From Geobacteraceae bacterium (lineage in GTDB: Bacteria; Desulfobacterota; Desulfuromonadia; Desulfuromonadales; Desulfuromonadaceae): DNA of 5,074 bases. A program made the position numbers and the translations under genes. The DNA lies in NCBI GenBank assembly GCA_020201305.1, contig JAIVHC010000202.1, positions 1-5,074 on the forward strand. Direction: 5' to 3'. Below, one piece after another: positions 1 to 5,074 of this stretch. Position 1 is the first letter of the stretch, and every line of letters starts with the position of its first letter. The notes beneath the pieces were generated by a model. It saw only the letters and a program-made list of their open reading frames with translations, made no database searches and was not told the origin of the DNA.

Positions 1-339
1 GGAGATGATCTGCGCCTGCGCCAGATGTTCTGGAATCTGATAAGCAATGCACTGCGCTACACCCCAGAGCACGGGCATGTGCACATCAAACTTAAGTGCA
101 ATGCGGCCAACGCCATTGTATCAATCTGCGACACCGGCATCGGCATTGAACCCGAACATATTGGGCACATTTTCGAACGCTTCTACCGCACAGATGCGGC
201 ACGCAACCGTACCGACGGCGGCACCGGTCTCGGCCTTGCGATTGTGAAATGGGTGGTTGACGCGCATCACGGTACCATGGAGGTTGCTTCCGAAGTCAAT
301 AGCGGGAGCACCTTTACCGTCACGCTGCCAATGGCCTGA
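1..339 (+). CDS. Sensor histidine kinase, C-terminal ATPase fragment (5' end outside window)
   Basis: This is the catalytic ATP-binding end of a classical (HisKA-type) sensor kinase, which would autophosphorylate a histidine and pass the phosphate to a response regulator. The frame is open from base 1 and ends at TGA 337-339, giving 112 visible residues. All HATPase_c boxes visible here are intact: the N box (NLISNALRYTP, with the Mg-ATP asparagine at visible residue 16), the G1 box DTGIGI (about 44-49), the F box ERFYR (59-63) and the G2 box GTGLGLAIVK (75-84). It ends in the usual GSTFTVTLP strand. The sensor, membrane and phospho-histidine parts lie to the left. The box wording fits PhoR-like or heavy-metal-type kinases, but the signal cannot be told. 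Its regulator, usually upstream in such pairs, is not visible. The ATG at 25 is internal and not the start. The family is certain; the subfamily is not. Confidence 0.95.
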   Translation, partial: GDDLRLRQMFWNLISNALRYTPEHGHVHIKLKCNAANAIVSICDTGIGIEPEHIGHIFERFYRTDAARNRTDGGTGLGLAIVKWVVDAHHGTMEVASEVNSGSTFTVTLPMA

Positions 340-491
340 ATTCGTATAATAAGTACATACCTCCACACCAATCTGGATCTCTCTACTGCACCCGCTGAAA
401 GATTGCTCGCGCAGCAAAAGTCTGTTACATCTGCAACGCGACTCAGCAAAGCCTGTAACCACACCTTCAACAGTTTCGGTAAGGATATCCC
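340..491 (+). other. Intergenic region upstream of htrA, with a TATAAT hexamer
   Basis: This 152-base gap separates the kinase stop from the protease start and is large enough to carry a promoter. A perfect TATAAT lies at 345-350, but no good -35 hexamer sits 16-18 bases upstream and there is no TGn extension, so it is only a weak promoter candidate. A second, poorer candidate is TTGCTC (403-408) followed after 17 bases by TACATC (426-431). I found no convincing RpoE-type (GGAACTT/TCTGA) or CpxR-type (paired GTAAA) site, the two controls known for degP in enterobacteria. No strong terminator follows the kinase gene. Confidence 0.3.
480..485 (+). promoter_or_regulatory. Ribosome binding site of htrA
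   Basis: TAAGGA ends six bases before the ATG at 492. It fixes that ATG as the start, in agreement with the signal peptide that follows directly. Confidence 0.75.
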
Positions 492-1883
492 ATGCGGTTT
501 TTCTCTTTTTGTGTTGCCTTGAGTGTAATCTTTCTGTCCATCCCCAGTGCGGGCATCAGTGCCGGGGCCGATTTTGTACGTCTGAGCAAAGAACTCAAAC
601 CTGCGGTAGTCAACATAAGCACTTCACGCAATCAGGCCAACGCCGCCGTTAAGAGTGAGACAGCCTCGCTGCTCGACGACTTCCTCAGCCATCTTCTTCC
701 CTCCCACAGCGAAGAATCAGCCGCACACCATTACCTCGGCTCCGGCTTCATCATCTCCGAGGACGGGTATGTCCTGACGAATAAACACGTGGTGGATGAT
801 GCGCGCAAAGTAACGGTAAAAACCGCCGACGGGCAGACCTATCCTGCCACTATAGTGGGCACAGATCAGAAGCTCGACATTGCCCTGCTCAAGTTTGAGC
901 CCGCCGCGCAACTGCCTACAGTATCCATCGGTGATAGCAGCAAACTCGAAGTGGGGGAATGGGTTCTCGCCATCGGCAACCCGTTCGGCCTCGAACAAAC
1001 CGTAACCGCCGGCATTGTCTCCGCTAAAGGGCGGGTCATCGGTGCCGGCCCCTACGACAATTTCATCCAGACCGATGCATCCATAAATCCCGGAAACTCC
1101 GGCGGACCTCTCTTCAACACCGACGCTGAAGTCGTAGGGATAAATACCGCAATTGTACCGCGTGGACACGGGATCGGCTTCGCCACACCCATCAATGCGG
1201 TCACTGCCATCCTGCCCCAGTTGCGCCACAATGGCCATGTAACCCGGGGCTGGCTCGGCCTTACTATCCAGAGCATAACTCCTGCCCTGGCTGAATCGTT
1301 CGGGCTCAAGAATACGCATGGGGCACTGGTTTCTGCGGTGCACTCCCCCTCACCGGCAGCAAAGGCCGGATTGGAGCACGGCGACATCATCCTTAAATTC
1401 AACGATCAGACAGTTAAACAGATCAACGACCTCTCGCGCCTGGTGGCACAGGTTCCTCTGGGGAAAAGTGCGACCCTCACCGTTCTGCGCCAGGGGGAAA
1501 AATGGCAGACCAGGGTAGAAATTATTGCGCATGCTGGGCCGGCACCTCCTCAACCCGCCCCCGATAATCCCCAGGAACAAACCGGGGCTCCAGCATCACT
1601 TGGGCTCACCCTGGAAAACATCACTCTCCCTCTGCGCAAGCAATACGGCATCCTTGCGGATCACGGTGCGGTTATCACCTCCATTGTCCCCGAATCACCG
1701 GCGGCGGAGACCAGCCTCACCGCCGGTGATGTGATTCTGGAATACAATCAGATCCCGGTAAACAACACCTTTGAACTGTTGCATGCCGTGCGCCAGGATG
1801 AGGGGTTCGCGCATAAGAGTATCCGCCTGTTGGTACAGCGGGGAGAAAGCCTGTTTTTCGTGGGGATTGCGCCCGACAAATAG
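492..1883 (+). CDS. htrA: Periplasmic serine protease/chaperone of the Do (HtrA/DegP/DegQ) family
   Basis: This protein degrades or refolds misfolded proteins in the periplasm. Residues 1-24 look like a Sec signal peptide: MRFF, a hydrophobic core, then small residues with likely cleavage near AGISAGA. A trypsin-like domain follows (about 30-245) with a complete triad: His99 in TNKHVV, Asp129 in KLDIAL and Ser203 in GNSGGP. The activation segment GIGFATPIN is at 227-235. PDZ1 (about 252-345) opens with the carboxylate-binding loop RGWLGL. A Pro-rich linker (347-367) leads to PDZ2 (about 369-460), which is more divergent: it reads SLTAGD where AGLxxGD is usual. The 463 residues match the normal length for DegP/DegQ. 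The LA loop (about 54-80) is short, more like DegQ than DegP, so the exact subtype is open. The gene reads in the same direction as the kinase-regulator pair downstream. An envelope stress link is plausible but inferred. Confidence 0.96.
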   Translation: MRFFSFCVALSVIFLSIPSAGISAGADFVRLSKELKPAVVNISTSRNQANAAVKSETASLLDDFLSHLLPSHSEESAAHHYLGSGFIISEDGYVLTNKHVVDDARKVTVKTADGQTYPATIVGTDQKLDIALLKFEPAAQLPTVSIGDSSKLEVGEWVLAIGNPFGLEQTVTAGIVSAKGRVIGAGPYDNFIQTDASINPGNSGGPLFNTDAEVVGINTAIVPRGHGIGFATPINAVTAILPQLRHNGHVTRGWLGLTIQSITPALAESFGLKNTHGALVSAVHSPSPAAKAGLEHGDIILKFNDQTVKQINDLSRLVAQVPLGKSATLTVLRQGEKWQTRVEIIAHAGPAPPQPAPDNPQEQTGAPASLGLTLENITLPLRKQYGILADHGAVITSIVPESPAAETSLTAGDVILEYNQIPVNNTFELLHAVRQDEGFAHKSIRLLVQRGESLFFVGIAPDK

Positions 1884-1893
1884 CCGGATAGCC

Positions 1894-1935
1894 TGTAGCG
1901 CACTACACATCTGTGTGTTTACACAGTGCGCTGCA
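1894..1935 (+). terminator. Composite hairpin after htrA (terminator-like or regulatory)
   Basis: Bases 1894-1904 pair with 1925-1935 in an 11-pair stem whose core is AGCGCACT/AGTGCGCT, with one T-G wobble at 1896/1933. Inside it, 1913-1916 can pair with 1921-1924, giving a stem on a stem with a one-sided bulge. It starts 11 bases after the htrA stop, a natural place for a terminator. However, the nearest T run (1952-1956) is 16 bases beyond the stem, so this is not a classical intrinsic terminator. It may instead protect the htrA 3' end or act on expression of the kinase gene. Confidence 0.5.
1911..1926. promoter_or_regulatory. Perfect 6-4-6 dyad, possible operator
   Basis: CTGTGT-GTTT-ACACAG is a perfect inverted repeat with a four-base centre, lying 36-51 bases before the preferred kinase start. 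The size and spacing suit a dimeric DNA-binding protein, loosely recalling CRP/FNR-type half-sites. It matches no consensus I can name and may be only the inner part of the surrounding hairpin. Confidence 0.25.
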
Positions 1936-1961
1936 TGCAGTGGTATGGTAATTTTTCATGC

Positions 1962-3320
1962 ATGCGTATAAAATTAAAACATCAGGTATTTATGGCTCCG
2001 GCCACGGTTCTTTTCATTGCCGTGATGCTGCTCGCATTTCTACAGTACACCTACTGGGACCTCTCGGTGAAAAGACGTCAGGCCAGCGATCTGGGAAAGG
2101 CGTTTATCGCTCTCGCAGAGGCAGACCTGTCAGCAAAGCGGATCCAGGGACTCACGCTCTCCATGCGCCACTCCATCGGTATCGACACCAATCGCCTCGA
2201 AGAGATGGATATGCTCTACACCCACCTTTCCGATGCACTGGAACGCGCAGGTTCTTATCTGGATATCGGTCAGGAACGCCTGCAGAGTCTGGAGTCGATT
2301 ATAGTGAAGCTCAACCCCGAAGAGGGGATTGACACGGAGCGCTTTCTCGCCACCCTTGATATTCTGCGCCCTCAACTGGTGCACCTCATAGAAAAAGCGC
2401 GGAGTCAGCGCGGAAAGCTCAAGAGCCTGCGCAACCAGAGCATGGATGAGTTGGTGGCACGCACCACCCTGGTGTCACTAGTGGTGATGAGTGCCGCCAT
2501 TATCATCGGAATTTTTCTTTCCTGGTTTTTCTCACGCCGGATTCTGCGCCGCATCCAGGTAATCTCCAACGGTGCCAACAACCTCTTGCGCGGGGAGAGC
2601 TCCCAGACCGACACTCCCGAGACCATCAGTGATGAACTCGACGACCTGACGGTCTCCCTCAACACCATGGCGGATAAGCTTATCCGGGTTGTGGGGGCGG
2701 AGAAGCTTCTGCAGGGGGCGGAAGATGAGCGCGGACGCATTGCCCGCGATCTGCATGACCAGACCCTGGCGGATCTCTCCAACGTATTGCGCAGTATCCA
2801 GGAGATTAAAGAGGAGAGCGAATGCCGTGATGCGTTTGAAAACCTGGAGCACCGTCTTCAGGCAGCCATCAACAATCTGCGTGAGGTTATGGATGACCTG
2901 CATCCACAGACGCTCGATGTACTCGGTCTCACTGCGGCGCTGGAAGCACACCTGGAGAGCCACGAAAACAACAGCAGTATCGAAACCAACTTTTTCGCCT
3001 CCGCTGCGGCCGAGGAACTCGATCTGCCCAAGCAGACTCAGTTACAGCTGTACCGTATCGCTTCCGAGGCAGTACATAACGTATACAAACATGCCGATGC
3101 GACGCGCCTTGAGCTTACCTTTGACTGCACCGACACCGAACTGATTCTGACCGTGGAGGACAACGGCAAAGGATTTGAAGCGCGGCCTGACTCCAACGGG
3201 AGAGGTCTGCACAACATCCAGGAACGCGCGCGCATCATCGGGGCACAATACAAGTGGAAACCGTCGCGCTTTTCTTCCGGAACCTGCTTCGAGTTAATTA
3301 TGCCCCTGAACCAGGGATAA
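1962..3320 (+). CDS. Membrane sensor histidine kinase, NarX/DesK (HisKA_3) class with HAMP domain
   Basis: This is an inner-membrane kinase that would phosphorylate the regulator encoded 49 bases downstream. It has 452 residues from ATG 1962. The first membrane segment spans about 12-30. A mainly helical, charged extracytoplasmic domain covers about 31-168. The second membrane segment is about 169-191, followed by HAMP (about 190-243). The HisKA_3 dimerisation helix holds the phospho-acceptor His265 in RIARDLHDQT. The HATPase domain (about 355-450) has the N box EAVHNVYKHAD (Asn373), the G1 box DNGKGF (400-405) and the G2 box GRGLHNIQERA (413 on). The glutamine of the NarX HDxxxQ phosphatase motif is Ala270 here. 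The start is uncertain: GTG 1926 and ATG 1935 are in frame but lie in or at a hairpin, and ATG 1992 has a weak AGGT before it. ATG 1962 gives a short basic lead into the membrane segment, though its Shine-Dalgarno is poor. The signal sensed is unknown. Confidence 0.93.
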   Translation: MRIKLKHQVFMAPATVLFIAVMLLAFLQYTYWDLSVKRRQASDLGKAFIALAEADLSAKRIQGLTLSMRHSIGIDTNRLEEMDMLYTHLSDALERAGSYLDIGQERLQSLESIIVKLNPEEGIDTERFLATLDILRPQLVHLIEKARSQRGKLKSLRNQSMDELVARTTLVSLVVMSAAIIIGIFLSWFFSRRILRRIQVISNGANNLLRGESSQTDTPETISDELDDLTVSLNTMADKLIRVVGAEKLLQGAEDERGRIARDLHDQTLADLSNVLRSIQEIKEESECRDAFENLEHRLQAAINNLREVMDDLHPQTLDVLGLTAALEAHLESHENNSSIETNFFASAAAEELDLPKQTQLQLYRIASEAVHNVYKHADATRLELTFDCTDTELILTVEDNGKGFEARPDSNGRGLHNIQERARIIGAQYKWKPSRFSSGTCFELIMPLNQG

Positions 3321-3335
3321 GAACTTACCCATAAC

Positions 3336-3356
3336 ACCTGATTTTCAGGTTTGTTT
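3336..3356 (+). terminator. Small hairpin plus T-rich tail between kinase and regulator (weak terminator/attenuator)
   Basis: ACCTGA (3336-3341) and TCAGGT (3345-3350) pair perfectly around a TTT loop and run straight into TTTGTTT. The layout is that of an intrinsic terminator, but the stem has only six pairs, so at most partial termination is expected. The AAAGGAG ribosome site begins immediately after the T tail. The hairpin could therefore set the kinase:regulator ratio or affect regulator translation. Confidence 0.4.
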
Positions 3357-3363
3357 AAAGGAG
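3357..3363 (+). promoter_or_regulatory. Strong ribosome binding site of the response regulator
   Basis: AAAGGAG ends six bases before ATG 3370. This is the best Shine-Dalgarno in the window and it fixes the regulator start. It contrasts with the poor site before the partner kinase, which suggests more regulator than kinase is made. Confidence 0.85.
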
Positions 3364-3369
3364 CTGCCC

Positions 3370-4125
3370 ATGGAAAAAATTCGGGTAATCATTGCAGAAG
3401 ACAACCCCAGAGATTATGAATTTCTCGAACAACTCCTGCACAATTCTTCTGAAGCGGAGTTTGATATTGTGCGCGCTGCCGATGGCGATGCCGCTCTGCA
3501 ACTGGCGCAGAAGATGGAAAATCCGCTCGTAGTGAGTGATATCCAGATGCCGGGGCTCAATGGTATCGACTTTGCGAAAACCCTGTGGAAAGAGAAGCCC
3601 CAGGCGCGCATTGTATTCTGGAGCCAGTTCAAGGATGAGATGTACATCCGCGCCCTGCTTAAAATCGTACCCCCGGAGACCGTTTACGGATACATCCTCA
3701 AATCCAATACCGCCGAACGCATCGCCGCCGCAGTTACCACGGTTCTCCTGGATGAGCAGTGCTGGATCGACCCCGAAGTACGCAAAGTACAGGGGCGCAG
3801 CGGTCATACCCAGACCGGCCTCTCCGATATCGAGTTTGAAGCACTCATCGATATATCCCTGGGTCTGACGGATAACCTCATCGCCCAGCGCCGTTATCTG
3901 TCGCGGCGGGGGGTACAGAGCCGTCTTAACTCGTTGTACAATAAACTGTGTATCGATCAGGAGCAGTTTCAGTCGGAAAAGGTGGGGGATGCGTTCAACC
4001 CGCGCAACCGCGCGGTGGCCGTGGCCATTAACCGGGGGCTTATCAATTCCTTTGCCATGGAGCATGAGGAAGCCCAGCTGCAACAATGGCTGGAAACATT
4101 CAAAAAACGTAACAAGATTGCATGA
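3370..4125 (+). CDS. Response regulator: receiver domain plus divergent LuxR/NarL-type HTH and C-terminal extension
   Basis: This is the likely partner of the kinase just upstream, probably a DNA-binding transcription regulator. The receiver domain (about 3-125) has the acidic pair Glu10-Asp11, phospho-acceptor Asp57 in VVSDIQMPG, Ser85 at the Thr/Ser switch position and Lys111 in GYILKSN. The stretch between Ser85 and Lys111 holds a few extra residues (IVPPETV) where NarL-type receivers usually read GAxGY. Residues 148-195 align with a LuxR-type HTH: LSDIEFEAL resembles LTxREreVL, GLTDNLIA resembles GxSNkeIA, and YLSRRGVQSRLNSLYNKL resembles the recognition helix and KL end. The usual TV and His are replaced (GV, Arg). 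A tail of about 55 residues (196-251), mixed then helical and charged, follows where NarL proteins normally stop. The total of 251 residues compares with about 210-220 for the family. Targets are unknown. The class is sure; DNA binding is likely but not proven by sequence. Confidence 0.9.
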   Translation: MEKIRVIIAEDNPRDYEFLEQLLHNSSEAEFDIVRAADGDAALQLAQKMENPLVVSDIQMPGLNGIDFAKTLWKEKPQARIVFWSQFKDEMYIRALLKIVPPETVYGYILKSNTAERIAAAVTTVLLDEQCWIDPEVRKVQGRSGHTQTGLSDIEFEALIDISLGLTDNLIAQRRYLSRRGVQSRLNSLYNKLCIDQEQFQSEKVGDAFNPRNRAVAVAINRGLINSFAMEHEEAQLQQWLETFKKRNKIA

Positions 4126-4149
4126 TGCTTCCAGCCGCGATCAATGCAA
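4088..4149. repeat. Interleaved inverted repeats at the convergent gene junction
   Basis: Two inverted repeats overlap where the regulator and mltG genes meet (24-base gap). GGCTGGAA (4088-4095) pairs with TTCCAGCC (4129-4136). TTGCATGAT (4118-4126) pairs with ATCA-A-TGCAA (4140-4149) with one bulged base. They cannot form as simple nested stems, so they are alternatives. Neither is followed closely by a T run on the plus strand; on the minus strand a T6 lies opposite 4102-4107. They may help end transcription from both sides, but this is weakly supported. Confidence 0.3.
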
Positions 4150-5074
4150 CTATCTGCCCAGTTGATAGCGGCGTACAGCATTATTGTGTTCGCGCAGGGT
4201 TCGGGAAAAATGATGCCCGCCTTCTTTAGTGGCGACAAAGTAGAGTGCATCGTCATCAGCCGGATACGCTGCGGCGTGTAATGCCGCCTGCCCAGGGCTC
4301 GCAATGGGTCCGGGGGGAAGCCCGTAGACAGTATAGGTGTTGTATGGGTGGTGCTGACGCAGATGGGCACGGGTCAGATTTCCGTCAAAATCCTCCAGTG
4401 CATAAATCACTGTCGGATCGGATTGCAAACGCATGTTGCGTTCCAGCCGGTTATGGAAAACTGCAGATATCCGCGCCATCTCCGCCTCGTTGCCCGCCTC
4501 CATCTGAATAATTGAGGCCAGCGTAATCAGTTCGTGGCGGTTCAGGCCGCGTTTCTGCGCCGCCGCCAGCGACTCCGGGTCCAGTCGCGCCTGCATCTGC
4601 TCCACCATGGTGCGCAACACCACCTCTTCACTGGTTCCGGGAGCAAAATGGTAGGTCTCCGGGAACAGATAGCCCTCAAGTCTCGATACATCCAACCCCG
4701 TACTTGCAATAAAGCCCTCATCGCTTAACAAGTGAGTATAACGCTCCATACTCCCCAGTCCGGCCGCGACACAGCGACCCGCAACCTCTTGCATCCGCAG
4801 TCCTTCAGGGATGGTGGTGTGCGCCATCTCAACCCTGCCACGGCGGAGAACATCCAGCACCTCAAGGGGATTATGCGCCGCCGCGAAGCGATATACTCCG
4901 GCATGGATACCGCGATCGGCGCCCTTGAGACGTGCGAGCAGGCGCAATGCGCGCGCATCCGCAACCACGCCGGCCTGTTCGAGTTCATGCGCCACCGAAG
5001 TAAAGGATCGTCCGGGCTCAACCTCCACCAGAACAGGCTCTACCGGCTCCACCGGGCGCATACTGAACCAGGTC
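4150..5074 (-). CDS. mltG: Endolytic murein transglycosylase MltG (YceG family), N-terminus outside window
   Basis: MltG is an inner-membrane lytic transglycosylase that cuts within nascent peptidoglycan strands and is thought to end glycan elongation. Counting from the Met codon at 5059-5061, a LysM-like/N-terminal region (about 10-80) precedes the YceG catalytic domain. Family landmarks are IPEGLRMQEVA (84-94), LEGYLFPETY (128-137), LASIIQMEAG with the presumed catalytic Glu188, AVFHNRL (200-206), RLQSDPTVIYAL (211-222), YNTYTVYGLPPGPI (240-253) and YFVATKEGGHHF (274-285). The frame stays open upstream of that Met to the window edge (TWFS), which reads like the end of the expected membrane anchor. 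So the true start lies to the right and the Met at 5061 is internal. The usual Glu of the VEKE stretch is Gln186, while the key Glu188 is kept. It converges on the response regulator gene and need not be functionally linked to it. Confidence 0.95.
   Translation of the reverse strand, partial: TWFSMRPVEPVEPVLVEVEPGRSFTSVAHELEQAGVVADARALRLLARLKGADRGIHAGVYRFAAAHNPLEVLDVLRRGRVEMAHTTIPEGLRMQEVAGRCVAAGLGSMERYTHLLSDEGFIASTGLDVSRLEGYLFPETYHFAPGTSEEVVLRTMVEQMQARLDPESLAAAQKRGLNRHELITLASIIQMEAGNEAEMARISAVFHNRLERNMRLQSDPTVIYALEDFDGNLTRAHLRQHHPYNTYTVYGLPPGPIASPGQAALHAAAYPADDDALYFVATKEGGHHFSRTLREHNNAVRRYQLGR

Noticed and set aside
345..350. Perfect TATAAT as a confident htrA promoter
   Set aside because: No -35 hexamer at 16-18 bases and no extended -10, and the position six bases after a stop codon in AT-rich sequence makes chance likely. 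It is kept only as a weak note in the intergenic entry.
717..1343. A 208-residue open frame on the minus strand inside htrA
   Set aside because: It is again in codon register with htrA and shows no recognisable motif, while the plus strand here encodes the catalytic triad and protease core.
1918..1923. TTTACA as a -35 box for the kinase gene
   Set aside because: The hexamer 17 bases downstream is TGGTAT, and the better-looking GGTAAT and TATAAA are much too far away.
3355..4086. A 243-residue open frame on the minus strand opposite the response regulator
   Set aside because: It is in codon register with the regulator, so it stays open simply because Leu TTA/CTA and Ser TCA codons are rare there. 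The plus-strand frame has full receiver motifs, a strong ribosome site and a clear family.
5059..5061. Met codon at 5061 as the true start of mltG
   Set aside because: The frame remains open to the window edge, and the residues upstream look like the end of the membrane anchor that MltG proteins carry.
1..5074. Mobile element, CRISPR array, phage, toxin-antitoxin or defence genes
   Set aside because: I saw no transposase or integrase motifs, no regularly spaced direct repeats, no tRNA-like fold and no small gene pair. All sizeable coding stretches are explained by five housekeeping or signalling genes.

Overview
The window looks like ordinary chromosomal DNA of a moderately GC-rich Gram-negative bacterium. 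The evidence is a periplasmic Do-type protease with a signal peptide, membrane sensor kinases and a peptidoglycan-cleaving MltG. The wording of the protease (GIGFATPIN, RGWLGL) and of MltG (LEGYLFPETY) reminds me of Desulfuromonadia/deltaproteobacteria, but that is recalled resemblance and not a search result. I see no tRNA, rRNA, CRISPR array, insertion sequence or phage gene.

Layout: four genes run rightward and one runs leftward. (1) 1-339 is the C-terminal ATPase end of a classical sensor histidine kinase, cut by the left edge. (2) 492-1883 is a complete HtrA/DegP-family serine protease with signal peptide, intact His-Asp-Ser triad and two PDZ domains. (3) 1962-3320 is a membrane histidine kinase of the NarX/DesK (HisKA_3) class, with a helical sensor domain between two membrane segments and a HAMP domain. 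(4) 3370-4125 is a response regulator with a NarL/LuxR-like output domain and an extra C-terminal tail of about 55 residues. (5) 4150-5074 on the minus strand is mltG, converging on the regulator and cut by the right edge just where its membrane anchor should begin.

Genes 3 and 4 are almost certainly a cognate two-component pair. Lying just downstream of an envelope protease and just upstream of a second kinase's tail, they suggest a cell-envelope or stress-sensing neighbourhood; this is inference from gene order alone. The gaps between genes hold several hairpins or dyads: a strong composite one between htrA and the kinase, a small attenuator-like one between kinase and regulator, and interleaved inverted repeats where the regulator and mltG converge.

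I do not see a clearly new multi-gene system. The points most worth a second look are the kinase's phosphatase motif (Ala where NarX-type kinases have Gln), the divergent and extended response regulator, and the nested dyads at 1894-1940, which also bear on the kinase start.
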